The notes under the pieces were generated by a model that was not told the DNA's origin, did not search any database, and saw only the letters and a program-made list of their open reading frames with translations. This document shows, one piece after another, positions 15,181-23,551 of a DNA stretch of 64,000 nt. The position numbers and the translations under genes are program-made. The stretch is from the NCBI GenBank assembly GCA_002529455.1, contig NYMS01000063.1, positions 186,001-250,000 on the forward strand, written 5' to 3'. Numbering within the stretch: the stretch's first letter is position 1; the number at the start of each line of letters is the position of its first letter. The DNA comes from Glycomyces fuscus. GTDB taxonomy: Bacteria > Actinomycetota > Actinomycetes > Streptosporangiales > Streptosporangiaceae.

Positions 15181-16830
15181 GTGAACAACGCCGTCGTCGC
15201 CGTCAACGACTTCTTCTGGAGCTACTTCCTCATCCCGCTCCTGATCATCCTCGCCGTCTACTTCACGGCGCGTTCGGGGATCGTGCAGCTGCGCCTGCTG
15301 CCGGAGATGTTCCGCGTCCTGGGCAGCGCGCCGGGCATCGCGCCCGACGGCAGACGGGAGATCTCCTCCTTCCAGGCCTTCTCCATCTCGGCCGCGTCGC
15401 GGGTGGGGACGGGGAACATCGTCGGTGTGTCCACCGCCATCATCCTCGGCGGGCCGGGCGCGGTGTTCTGGATGTGGACGATGGCCGCGGTGCTGGGCGC
15501 CGCGGCCTTCGTGGAGTCCACCCTCGCCCAGCTGTACAAGGTGCGCACCAGCACCGGATTCCGGGGCGGCCCGGCCTACTACATGGAGAAGGGGCTGGGC
15601 AGGAGGTGGATGGGCGTGCTGTTCGCGGTGATCATCACCGTGACCTTCAGCCTGGTGTTCAACACGGTGCAGGCCAACAGCATCGCCGCCGCCGTGTCCA
15701 CCTCCGTCGGCGCACTCGGCGGGACGCCCGGCCTGCTGCTGTCGGCCGGGATCGGGCTGGTGCTGGTGGGCCTGACCGCGCTGGTGATCTTCGGCGGCGT
15801 CCGGCGCATCGCGCAGACCGCCCAGGCCCTGGTCCCGCTCATGGCCGTCCTGTACATCCTGATCGGCCTGCTGGTGGTCGCCCTCAACCTGGGGGAGCTG
15901 CCCCGGATCATCGGCGACATCTTCGCGTCGGCGTTCGGCGCGCGCGAGTTCGTCGCCGGGGGAGTGGGCACGGCCATCGTCCAGGGCATGAGGCGCGGCA
16001 TGTTCTCCAACGAGGCGGGCCTGGGGTCGGCCCCCAACGCCGGCGCCACCGCCTCGGTCTCCCACCCGGCCAAGCAGGGGCTCGTGCAGACCCTGGGCGT
16101 GTACTTCGACACCTGGCTGGTGTGCTCGGTGACGGCCTTCATCGTCCTGGTCCACGACCCCCAGTACGGAGGGGGCACGGGCATCCAGGTCACCCAGGGA
16201 GCGCTGGAGGCCAGCCTGGGGGAGTGGGCGGTCCACGCGCTCACGGTCATCCTCTTCCTCCTGGCCTTCACCTCCGTGCTGGGCAACTACTACTACGGGG
16301 AGACCAACCTCCAGTTCCTGGACAGCACTCCCCAGCACATGACCTACTTCCGCTACGCCGTCCTGGCGGCGGTCTTCCTCGGCTCCGTGGCGCCCCTGAC
16401 CCTGGTGTGGAGCCTCGCCGACATCTCCATGGGCGTCATGGCCACCGTCAACCTGCTGGCCCTGGCGCCGCTGTCGGGAGTCGCCTTCCGACTGCTGGCC
16501 GACTACAGCCGCCAGCTGCGCAACGGGCTGGACCCCCAGTTCACGCTCTCCAAGATGCCCGGTCTGCGGAACGTGGAGTGCTGGGGCCCGGCCTCCGGGC
16601 CGCAACCCGAGGACGTCCTCCGCGGCGAGGGCGGGGCGCCCCCGGACCCGGGTGTGGTCGCGGCCGAGCGGCAGCGGGACGGGGAGGAGCCCGCGGCCGG
16701 GGACCGGGGGGACGTGGAGGAGCCCGGCGCGACGGCCGCGGACGCCGACGGGGGCACGGAGGACACGGACCGGCCCGGCGGGGACGACGGCCCGGAGGAG
16801 GGGAACCGCAACCCCGGGACGGAGCGATAA
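15181..16830 (+). CDS. Sodium:alanine/glycine symporter (AGCS family)
   Basis: 549 residues from GTG 15181 (AGGGGAG just upstream; a TTG at 15148 is an alternative without a site). About 11 TM segments. AGCS signatures are SFQAFSISAASRVGTGNIVGVSTA, GPGAVFWMWTMAAVLGAAAFVESTLAQ, GGPAYYMEKGLG and RGMFSNEAGLGSAPNAGATA. The family imports D/L-alanine or glycine with Na+. The last 90 residues (from about 455) form a cytosolic tail, mostly Asp/Glu/Gly/Arg, unusually long for the family and probably disordered. The next gene starts 8 bp downstream, so the two are probably co-transcribed. Confidence 0.92.
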   Translation: MNNAVVAVNDFFWSYFLIPLLIILAVYFTARSGIVQLRLLPEMFRVLGSAPGIAPDGRREISSFQAFSISAASRVGTGNIVGVSTAIILGGPGAVFWMWTMAAVLGAAAFVESTLAQLYKVRTSTGFRGGPAYYMEKGLGRRWMGVLFAVIITVTFSLVFNTVQANSIAAAVSTSVGALGGTPGLLLSAGIGLVLVGLTALVIFGGVRRIAQTAQALVPLMAVLYILIGLLVVALNLGELPRIIGDIFASAFGAREFVAGGVGTAIVQGMRRGMFSNEAGLGSAPNAGATASVSHPAKQGLVQTLGVYFDTWLVCSVTAFIVLVHDPQYGGGTGIQVTQGALEASLGEWAVHALTVILFLLAFTSVLGNYYYGETNLQFLDSTPQHMTYFRYAVLAAVFLGSVAPLTLVWSLADISMGVMATVNLLALAPLSGVAFRLLADYSRQLRNGLDPQFTLSKMPGLRNVECWGPASGPQPEDVLRGEGGAPPDPGVVAAERQRDGEEPAAGDRGDVEEPGATAADADGGTEDTDRPGGDDGPEEGNRNPGTER

Positions 16831-16838
16831 CGGGGAGT

Positions 16839-17561
16839 ATGCGCAAGGTAGACCCCCGCCCCCCGTCCCCCACCCCCCTGGTGTTCCTCCTGGCCGCCCT
16901 GGCCGGACCGGCGCTGGGTGCCCTGTCCCTCCTCGTCGCGGCCCTGCTGCCCTGGGGGTTCGGGGCACTGTTCACCGACGCGGCCGCGGGCTGGTGCGCC
17001 GTCGCGATCCTGTTGGGCCTGTGGGCGAGCACGCGACTGGCCCCGTGGCAGGTGCCGGTCTGCGGAGCCGTCGCCCTGCTCAGCGCCGTGGTGTGCTACT
17101 ACGGTGTGGCCACCGCCCTCACCGGCGGTCCGGGTGCCCTCCTCGACCCCGCGGGGTGGCTGCTCCCGGCCTGGCTGTGGCTGCTGGCCGCGTGCGCGGC
17201 CGGCCCGGTGCTCACCACGGCCGGGGCCTGGATCGGCCACGAGCGGCGGGCGCTCCGCATGACGGGGCTCGGGCTGCTGGGCGGGGTCTTCCTCGCCGAC
17301 GCGCTGCTCCCCGTGTTGGACTGGGTACACTTTCGGATCGTGTCGCCGGAGGTGTCCCTGCCCCTCTCCCCGGTTCCCATGTTCGTCCAGTCCGCGTTCT
17401 ACGCGCTGCTGGGCGTCGTGCTCGTCCTGGTGCTGGCCCGCGGGCCGGGGGACCGGCCGCGCGCGCTCGCCGCGATGGTGCCTGCGGGGCTGCTGTGGTA
17501 CGTGGGTGTGTGGGGAGCGCAGAAGGTCATGTTCCTGTCCGGGATGGGCTACCTCGGCTGA
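16839..17561 (+). CDS. Multi-pass membrane protein of unknown function
   Basis: 240 residues from ATG 16839 (GGGGAG 2-3 nt upstream). About seven hydrophobic segments alternate with short loops. A cytosolic basic N-terminus (MRKVDPRPP) and WIGHERRALR in the middle follow the positive-inside rule. Other landmarks are DWVHFRIVSPEVSLPLSP and WGAQKVMFLSGMGYL near the end. I do not recognise the family with confidence; it resembles the DUF-type seven-TM proteins of actinomycetes. It starts 8 bp after the symporter stop and so is probably in its operon. The Zur-type promoter of the next genes follows. Confidence 0.75.
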   Translation: MRKVDPRPPSPTPLVFLLAALAGPALGALSLLVAALLPWGFGALFTDAAAGWCAVAILLGLWASTRLAPWQVPVCGAVALLSAVVCYYGVATALTGGPGALLDPAGWLLPAWLWLLAACAAGPVLTTAGAWIGHERRALRMTGLGLLGGVFLADALLPVLDWVHFRIVSPEVSLPLSPVPMFVQSAFYALLGVVLVLVLARGPGDRPRALAAMVPAGLLWYVGVWGAQKVMFLSGMGYLG

Positions 17562-17599
17562 ACTCCGGGAGGCGGTCGTCCACAGGACGGAGTGGGACG

Positions 17600-17629
17600 C
17601 TGACGGGCGAAAACGATTTTCGGTACGAT
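17600..17629 (+). promoter_or_regulatory. Promoter with Zur-box-like operator
   Basis: CTGACG (17600-17605), 18 bp and TACGAT (17624-17629) form a promoter. CGAAAACGATTTTCG at 17608-17622 fills the spacer. The 15-bp dyad matches the actinobacterial Zur operator core (TGAAAATGATTTTCA in Streptomyces) at the AAAA/TTTT arms. The downstream pair is zinc-linked in other Gram-positives, which supports the reading. Confidence 0.65.
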
Positions 17630-17666
17630 GCCTGGAGTTCCCACCCGACCACTGCGGAGTACCACC

Positions 17667-18773
17667 GTGTCCGACCGGACGACGCCCGCCGCCGCACCCG
17701 ACCCCGCCGCGCCCGGCTCCGCCCCGCCCAACGCCTCCGGCTCGCTCGGCGACACCCTCGCCGGGGGGTGGAGCGACCGCGGCGACGAACTGCCCCCCGA
17801 GGACTGGGGGCGCAGGGGCGGCCAGCGCAGAACGGGGACGGTCTGGCTGTTCGCCCTGTTCATCACCGCGATGGCGATGGGGCACGCCTGGGTCACCGAC
17901 CAGCTGACCAGCGAGGCCTTCCTGGCCTGGGCCACCATCTTCACCGCGATCAGCTTCCAGGCGCTGCCCTTCCTGGTGTTCGGAGTCGCGCTGTCGGCGG
18001 CGCTCACCGCGTTCGTCCCGACCTCGGTCTACCAGCGCCTCATCCCCTCCAGCCCCGCGCGGGCGGTGCCGGTGGCCGGGGCCTCCGGCGCCCTGCTGCC
18101 CGGGTGCGAGTGCGCCTCGGTCCCCATCGCCGGAAGCCTGATCAAGGGCGGGGTGGCGCCCGCCGCCGCGCTGACCTTCCTGCTGGCCGCGCCCGCCATC
18201 AACCCGATCGTCATGATCGCCACCGCGGTGGCCTTCGCCGGACAGCCCGAGATGGTGCTCGCCCGGTTCGTCGCCTCCCTGCTGGCCGCCGTGGTCATCG
18301 GGTGGATCTGGGTGCGCTTCGGCCGCGCCGACTGGCTGCGCCTGCCCGCGCGCAACCACGCCCCCGACGAGCCCCGGTGGACCGTCTTCCGCGAGTCCAT
18401 GCTGCACGACATGATGCACGCGGGCGGCTACCTCGTGGTCGGCGGCCTGGCCGCGGCCTCCCTCAACGTCCTGGTCCCGCGCGAGTGGCTGGTGACGGTG
18501 GCCGGGCTCCCGGTCGTCTCGGTGCTCGTGCTCGCCCTGCTCGCCATCCTGCTGTCCATCTGCTCCGAGGCCGACGCGTTCGTCGCGGTCAGCCTCACCG
18601 ACTTCTCGCCCACCGCCAAGCTCGCGTTCATGGTGATCGGCCCGATGGTCGACCTCAAGCTCCTCGCGATGCAGGCGGGCGTGTTCGGCTGGCGCTTCGT
18701 GGTGCGCTTCGCGCCGCTGTGCCTGCTGGTCGGGCTGCTCAGCACCTTCCTGATCGGAGGCCTGGTCCTGTGA
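17667..18773 (+). CDS. PF03773 (ArsP-1/DUF318-type) permease, probably zinc-related
   Basis: 368 residues from GTG 17667 (GGAG 8 nt upstream; an ATG at 17628 would overlap the promoter). After a hydrophilic Pro/Ala-rich N-terminus of about 55 residues come eight or so TM segments. The family core is ALLPGCECASVPIAGSLIKGG (about 142-162) with C147 and C149, then FLLAAPAINPIV. The cysteines and the following Pro/Asn-rich helix are the presumed ion path. It overlaps the TIGR03943 gene by GTGA, a pairing typical of Gram-positives. Location downstream of a Zur-like box suggests metal homeostasis, but the transported ion is inference. Confidence 0.85.
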   Translation: MSDRTTPAAAPDPAAPGSAPPNASGSLGDTLAGGWSDRGDELPPEDWGRRGGQRRTGTVWLFALFITAMAMGHAWVTDQLTSEAFLAWATIFTAISFQALPFLVFGVALSAALTAFVPTSVYQRLIPSSPARAVPVAGASGALLPGCECASVPIAGSLIKGGVAPAAALTFLLAAPAINPIVMIATAVAFAGQPEMVLARFVASLLAAVVIGWIWVRFGRADWLRLPARNHAPDEPRWTVFRESMLHDMMHAGGYLVVGGLAAASLNVLVPREWLVTVAGLPVVSVLVLALLAILLSICSEADAFVAVSLTDFSPTAKLAFMVIGPMVDLKLLAMQAGVFGWRFVVRFAPLCLLVGLLSTFLIGGLVL

Positions 18774-19540
18774 ACCGTATCGCCCAGGGGCTCACCCTCG
18801 TGCTGCTCGGCGCCGCCGCGCTGACCAGCACCGTGGCCACCGACCTCTACCTCAACTGGGTCAAGGCGGGCTTCGGCCCCTTCCTCATCGCGGCGGGCGT
18901 GGTCATGGCCGTGCTCGGCGTGCTCGTCATCGTGGCCGAACTGCGCGGGGAGAGGACGGCCGCGGCCGCGTCCGGGGAGGAGCACCCCGACCACTCCGCC
19001 GAGGGCCACGGGCACGACCACTCCCGCGCGCCCAGGGTGGCCTGGCTGCTCCTGCTGCCCGTGGTCGCCGTCTTCGTCGTCGCCCCGCCCGCGCTGGGCG
19101 CCTACACCGTGGAGACCACGGCGGGCTCCTCCGCCCCGCCACCCGAGCAGGCGCGCTCCGGCCGCTTCGACGACGGGCTGGCCGAGGCCGGGCCCGGCGA
19201 GGTCGTCGCGATGGACATCCGCCAGTTCGTGATGCGCGCCTGGGTGGACGAGGAGCGCCAGCTGGCGGGGCGCGAGGTCGAGCTGACCGGTTTCGCGGTG
19301 CCCGACCCCGAGGGGGAGGGCTGGTTCCTGGCCCGCCTCCAGATGTCGTGCTGCGCCGCCGACGCCATCGTCAACAAGGTCCACATCTCCAACGAGCCCG
19401 CGCCGGAGACCGACACCTGGTGGACGGTGCGCGGTACCTGGGTCGAGCCCGAGGGCGACATCGCCGACGTGAGCCAGCACGAGTTCGAGGTCCTGGAGAT
19501 GGAGGAGGTCAGCGACCCGCCCTCCCCCTACGAACAGTAG
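18770..19540 (+). CDS. TIGR03943-type membrane protein, partner of the permease
   Basis: 256 residues; GTG 18770 overlaps the permease stop by 4 bp. Two N-terminal TM segments (about 5-25 and 35-57) are followed by a His-rich loop EEHPDHSAEGHGHDHS (71-85, five His in 13 residues), a third TM (about 90-110) and an extracytoplasmic C-terminal domain. That domain includes VELTGFAVPDPEGEGWFLAR and the QMSCCAADA motif with two cysteines. The His cluster and Cys pair are plausible metal ligands. Proteins of this family occur beside PF03773 permeases and appear to act with them. A possible role is zinc delivery or sensing at the membrane (inference). Confidence 0.83.
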   Translation: MNRIAQGLTLVLLGAAALTSTVATDLYLNWVKAGFGPFLIAAGVVMAVLGVLVIVAELRGERTAAAASGEEHPDHSAEGHGHDHSRAPRVAWLLLLPVVAVFVVAPPALGAYTVETTAGSSAPPPEQARSGRFDDGLAEAGPGEVVAMDIRQFVMRAWVDEERQLAGREVELTGFAVPDPEGEGWFLARLQMSCCAADAIVNKVHISNEPAPETDTWWTVRGTWVEPEGDIADVSQHEFEVLEMEEVSDPPSPYEQ

Positions 19541-19714
19541 GCGTCCGGGCGGCGCCGCCTGCCCCTGCCCGCTCCCGGGGAGGCCCGCGCGGTGCCGTCC
19601 GGGGCCCCCGGCCCGGCGCCCGCCCGTGCCGGACGGGCTCCGGTCCGCTCGCCGACCGCCGCCACACCGCCGTCGCTTCGACGGATGTCCGGCCCCCTGG
19701 GTGACAATGGGTCG

Positions 19715-21175
19715 ATGCCAGGTTGGAATGACGGGCCCGGGAGGGTGTGGGACCGGATACGTCCCCGGTCGATTCGGGCCCGGGTCACGTTCGGCGCGGT
19801 CGCGGTACTGGCCGTGGTCACCGGACTGGGCCTGGCCGTGACCATCTTCCTCGTCCGCGAGGCGATCGTCGCGCAGGTCCGCGACCTGGCGGCGGAGGAG
19901 GCCCGCAACGTCGCCGACCACATCGCGGTCCAACGCTATCCGGAGCTGATCCCCGGCGGGGAGGCCGTCCTGCGGATCCAGGTCGTCGCGCGCGACTCCG
20001 GTGAGGTGCTCGCCTCCAGCGACGCCCTGGAGGGCCAGCCGCAGCTGACCGCCGAGCGCCCCACCCCCTCCGACCCGCGGGTGGACACCACGGTCTGCGG
20101 GCCGACCGCGGGCGTCGACCCCCGGATGTGCCTGCTGGTGGCGGGCTACGCCGCCGACGACACGGCCTACGGCGACGTCGTCGTCCTGGCCGCGGTCGGC
20201 ACCCCCCAGGTCGTGGCCACCCACACGCTGGAGGACTCGCTGGTGGTGTTGTCCTGTGTCCTGCTCGCCGTCACCGGGGTCATCATCTGGTACGGGGTCG
20301 GCCGCGCGCTGCGCCCCGTGGAGCAGATCAGGGCCCAGCTCGACACCCTCTCCGTCAGCGACCTGCACCGCAGGCTCCCCGTGCCCAGGAGCGAGGACGA
20401 GATCGCCCACCTGGCCCGTACCGCCAACGACAGCCTGGCGCGGATGGAGGAGGCGGTCACCCGGCAGCGGCGGTTCGTCTCCGACGCCTCGCACGAACTG
20501 CGCAACCCCATCGCCGGGATGCGGACCAAGCTGGAGGTGGAGCTCTCCGACCCCGACCCGGACCCCCGCATGCGCGAGGGGCTGCTCAGCAGCCTGCTCT
20601 CGGACACCGAGCGGCTGGAGAACATCGTCGCCGACCTGCTCGAACTCGCCCGCCTCGACACCGGGGTCGCCCCCGCCCAGGAGCGGCTGGACCTGTCGGC
20701 GCTGGTCGCGGAGGAGTTCCTGTCCGAGCGCCGGGAGCCCGAACTGCGGCTGCACTCCTCGGGTCCGGTCCACGTCCACGCCAGCCGCCTGCGCCTCGTG
20801 CGGGTCCTGACGAACCTGATCGCCAACGCCGACCGGCACGCCAGGTCCCGCATCGACGTCATCGTCCGGCGGGAGGACGGCTTCGCCGTGGTGGAGGTGC
20901 ACGACGACGGGGCGGGGATCCCGCCGGGGGAGCGGGAGCGGGTCTTCGAGCGCTTCGCGCGGTTGAGCGAGTCGCGGGAGCGCGACCCCGGCGGCAGCGG
21001 CCTGGGACTGGCCATCTCCCGTGAGATCGCGCGGGCCCACGGGGGCAGCCTCCTGGCGGGGCACAGCGAACTGCTCGGCGGGGCGGCGTTCACCCTCCGC
21101 CTACCCGAGTCTCCCGAGGACCCCGGGGACCCCGGGGACCCCGACCGGCACGGGCGTCCGGACCGCTCCGGGTAG
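19715..21175 (+). CDS. Sensor histidine kinase (HAMP-HisKA-HATPase), orphan
   Basis: 486 residues from ATG 19715; GACAAT ends 6 nt before it, so the message is probably leaderless. TM1 is about 24-46, an extracellular sensor of about 130 residues follows (Cys in TVCGPTAGVDPRMCLLV), and TM2 is about 176-200. Then come HAMP (RALRPVEQIRAQLDTLS), HisKA with SDASHELRNPIAGM (His about 261), the N-box LTNLIANADRHA, G1 VHDDGAGIP and G2 GGSGLGLAISREIARAHGG. It should autophosphorylate and pass phosphate to a response regulator, but none lies on either side, so the partner is elsewhere. The C-terminal DPGDPGDP tract is low complexity. Confidence 0.9.
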   Translation: MPGWNDGPGRVWDRIRPRSIRARVTFGAVAVLAVVTGLGLAVTIFLVREAIVAQVRDLAAEEARNVADHIAVQRYPELIPGGEAVLRIQVVARDSGEVLASSDALEGQPQLTAERPTPSDPRVDTTVCGPTAGVDPRMCLLVAGYAADDTAYGDVVVLAAVGTPQVVATHTLEDSLVVLSCVLLAVTGVIIWYGVGRALRPVEQIRAQLDTLSVSDLHRRLPVPRSEDEIAHLARTANDSLARMEEAVTRQRRFVSDASHELRNPIAGMRTKLEVELSDPDPDPRMREGLLSSLLSDTERLENIVADLLELARLDTGVAPAQERLDLSALVAEEFLSERREPELRLHSSGPVHVHASRLRLVRVLTNLIANADRHARSRIDVIVRREDGFAVVEVHDDGAGIPPGERERVFERFARLSESRERDPGGSGLGLAISREIARAHGGSLLAGHSELLGGAAFTLRLPESPEDPGDPGDPDRHGRPDRSG

Positions 21176-21246
21176 CACGGGCCGGCCCCGGCGGAGCGGA
21201 CCGCCCGGTGTTCCGGGGGGAGAGGCGCCGGGCGTACGCTTTCGCC

Positions 21247-21903
21247 ATGCACAAGGACACGCGCGTTGTGCGCGCCGCGGACGTGTCGCGGCTCGTCCTG
21301 CTGCTGGTGTGGGTGGCGCTGCTGGTGGCGGCGCTGCTGTGGGGTCCCGACCTGGAGACCCTCCAGGTCTGGGTGGAGGACGCCGGAGCGGCCGGTCCGC
21401 TGGCCTACCTGGGCGTGTACCTGGTGGCGGTGTTCGCCTTCCTGCCCCGGCCCGCCCTGAACGCCGCCGCGGGCCTGCTCTTCGGGACCTCCCTCGGCCT
21501 GGTCCTGGCCGTGGCGGGCGGGGTGTGCGCCGCCCTGGCCCAGTTCTCGGTCGCCCGCTACGTGGCGGGCGACGCGGTGGCCCGGCGGCTGCCCGAGGGG
21601 GCCCGCACCCGGCTGGAGGCCCTGGCGGGCGGGCGCGCCCTCCTGGCGGTGCTCCAGCTGCGGCTGGTCCCGGTCATCCCGTACCAGGTGGTCAACTACG
21701 GTTTCGGGCTGACCCGGATGCAGGTGTGGCCCTTCGCGCTGGGCACGCTCGTGGGCGGGGTGCCCAGCACGGCGGCGCTGGTGCTGGTCGGCGTCGGGGG
21801 CACGGACCTGGGCCTGCCGGTGGCCGTGGGCGGGGCGGTGCTGGCGGTGATGATCGGCGTGGTCTGGTGGGCGCGCTCGCGCGGCGGGCGGAAGCGGGCC
21901 TGA
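21247..21903 (+). CDS. VTT-domain (TVP38/TMEM64, DedA-like) membrane protein
   Basis: 218 residues from ATG 21247; TACGCT ends 6 nt before it, which suggests a leaderless start. TM1 is near 15-33. The core is AFLPRPALNAAAGLLFGTSLGLVLAVAGGVCAALAQFSVARYVAG, then LRLVPVIPYQVVNYGFGLTRM and a Gly-rich LVGGVPSTAALVLVG. The re-entrant loop/helix pattern with the xRxxPxxPxxxxNYxxG motif identifies the SNARE-associated/VTT domain. Such proteins act in membrane lipid flipping or membrane integrity. Basic C-terminus RSRGGRKRA. Convergent with the binding-protein gene, with a terminator between. Confidence 0.88.
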   Translation: MHKDTRVVRAADVSRLVLLLVWVALLVAALLWGPDLETLQVWVEDAGAAGPLAYLGVYLVAVFAFLPRPALNAAAGLLFGTSLGLVLAVAGGVCAALAQFSVARYVAGDAVARRLPEGARTRLEALAGGRALLAVLQLRLVPVIPYQVVNYGFGLTRMQVWPFALGTLVGGVPSTAALVLVGVGGTDLGLPVAVGGAVLAVMIGVVWWARSRGGRKRA

Positions 21904-21938
21904 AGCCCGTCGCGGACACCCGTGGTCCCGCGGGGTCC

Positions 21939-21967
21939 ACGTCCGCCCCCGGTCCTGGGGCGGACGT
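21939..21967. terminator. Bidirectional hairpin terminator
   Basis: Perfect 11-bp stem (21939-21949 with 21957-21967), 7-nt loop, between convergent genes ending at 21903 and 22028. Confidence 0.7.
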
Positions 21968-22027
21968 ACCGCCCGCCCCGCCCGGGCCGGCGGCGGCGCC
22001 GCTCCGGCACCGCCACCGCTGTCCCGC

Positions 22028-23341
22028 CTACTCGCCGCGGGAGCCCTCGAAGAGGGCCACCTCGTCGGGCGCGAGGCGGTCCAGCTCGAAGGGCACGACC
22101 TCCCCGCCGCCGCTGTCGGTGACCATGGGCTCCTGGAGGACCTCGGGCTCCTCGCCGGCGTGGTGCTGCACCACCATCACCCCGGCGTAGCCGCTGTGGT
22201 CGTCCTCGGTGGCGTTGAACGGCACCAGGCCCGGCCCCGTCCACTCGTGGGAGTCGAGGGTGTCGAGCAGCCCCTCCCGGGTCAGTTCGGGGCCGGTCTC
22301 CATCAGCACCTGGGCGAACAGGACCGCCTGCACCATGCCGTAGACGGTGGTGTCGGTGAAGGGCGTCCCCTCGTTGTACTCCTCGTGGATCTCCAGGAAG
22401 AACTCGGTCCACGGGTCCTTGCGCTGGGCGGCCATCGGCAGGAACGCGGTGATGATGAGGCCGTCGAGGAAGGCCTCGGGCGGGACGCTCTCGGCCGCCG
22501 TGCCCTGCGCGTACTCCTCGATCAGCCCCGTGGCCACCGCCACGTCGCCGCCGAAGCTGGGCGCCACCCACTGCGGGGTGTAGCCGATGGCGGTGGCCTC
22601 CAGCACGGCCAGGGCCAGGAAGGCGGGGATGCAGTGGCAGACGGCGACCTCGGCGCCCGACCGCTTGAGCTCCTCGACCTGTCCGGAGAGCTCGGGGACG
22701 CCGGGGTCGTAGGACTCCCAGGCCACGATCTCCTCGGTGAGGTACTGCTCGATCCCCGCGTGGGAGGAGGGGCCCACGTCGTCGTTCTGGTAGAGCAGGC
22801 CGACCCGGTCGCCGGGGAAGTTCTCGGCGATGTACTGGCCCTGGATCTTGGCCTCCCGGGTGTAGTCGACCTGGAAGCCGTAGCTGTAGGGGTAGACCTC
22901 GGGCTGGTCCCAGGCCAGGGCGCCGGAGGAGACGAACAGGTCGGGGACGCCCGCCTCGTTGAGCTCCTCGATCACGGCCTCGTGGGTGGGGGTGCCCAGG
23001 CCGCCGAGCATGGCGAAGATCTCCTGGTCCTCGATGAGGCTGCGGGTGGCCTCGAGGGTCTGCGCGGGGTCGAACGCGTCGTCCTGGACCTGGTACTCGA
23101 TCCGGCGGCCGTGGATGCCGCCGTTGTCGTTGATGTAGTCGAACACGGCGCGGGCGCCGGTGGAGACGTGCCGGAAGCCGGGGGAGGCCGCTCCGGTGAG
23201 CGGCTGGTGCGTGCCGATGACGACGGCGTCGTCCGTCACCCCGGGGGTGCCGGACTCGCCGGAACCGTCCGCCCCGCTGGAACAGGAGGTGAGGAGAACC
23301 GTGACGGCCAGCGTCGAGGAGAGGATTCTCAGTGGTCGCAT
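22028..23341 (-). CDS. Branched-chain-amino-acid-type ABC substrate-binding lipoprotein
   Basis: 437 residues. The signal peptide ends in lipobox LTSC (C20), followed by a Ser/Gly linker. The mature domain fits the periplasmic-binding fold of LivJ/AmiC/UrtA type (Peripla_BP_6): VVIGTHQPLTGAAS, GARAVFDYINDNGGIHGRRIEY, DDAFDPAQTLEATRSLIEDQEIFAMLGGLGTPTHEA, then YLTEEIVAWESYDPG and SGAEVAVCHCIPAF. It would capture an amino acid, urea, amide or aromatic acid at the membrane. No Liv-type permease or ATPase gene is nearby, so it is an orphan component or a ligand sensor. The upstream region holds tandem TACT-N4-AGTA dyads, suggesting dedicated regulation. A LysR gene follows upstream in the same orientation. 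Confidence 0.9.
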   Translation of the reverse strand: MRPLRILSSTLAVTVLLTSCSSGADGSGESGTPGVTDDAVVIGTHQPLTGAASPGFRHVSTGARAVFDYINDNGGIHGRRIEYQVQDDAFDPAQTLEATRSLIEDQEIFAMLGGLGTPTHEAVIEELNEAGVPDLFVSSGALAWDQPEVYPYSYGFQVDYTREAKIQGQYIAENFPGDRVGLLYQNDDVGPSSHAGIEQYLTEEIVAWESYDPGVPELSGQVEELKRSGAEVAVCHCIPAFLALAVLEATAIGYTPQWVAPSFGGDVAVATGLIEEYAQGTAAESVPPEAFLDGLIITAFLPMAAQRKDPWTEFFLEIHEEYNEGTPFTDTTVYGMVQAVLFAQVLMETGPELTREGLLDTLDSHEWTGPGLVPFNATEDDHSGYAGVMVVQHHAGEEPEVLQEPMVTDSGGGEVVPFELDRLAPDEVALFEGSRGE

Positions 23342-23437
23342 GATGGTGTCCTGGACTCGGTCGTGCCTTCGCGGAACGGGCGGGGCGGGGCCCGTGGGGG
23401 AGGTACGTGTCTGCGGAGTGGACGGCGGGCGTATGTC

Positions 23438-23465
23438 TACTCACCAGTACGTTACTTGCGAGTAA
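23438..23465. promoter_or_regulatory. Tandem dyads TACT-N4-AGTA with 15-bp period
   Basis: TACTCACCAGTA (23438-23449) and TACTTGCGAGTA (23453-23464, extended to TTACTTGCGAGTAA) lie about 100 bp before the start of the binding-lipoprotein gene. Both arms are exact. Size and form fit TetR or GntR operators, and two half-overlapping sites suggest cooperative binding. No matching regulator gene besides LysR is adjacent. Confidence 0.5.
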
Positions 23466-23551
23466 ACACTCTACGCGCGTCGCCCCACCCCGCAAACCGA
23501 CCGGTCGCCATGTGGCGTGTGTCCAGGTGGGAGGGGTCGGGTGCGGTCGGA

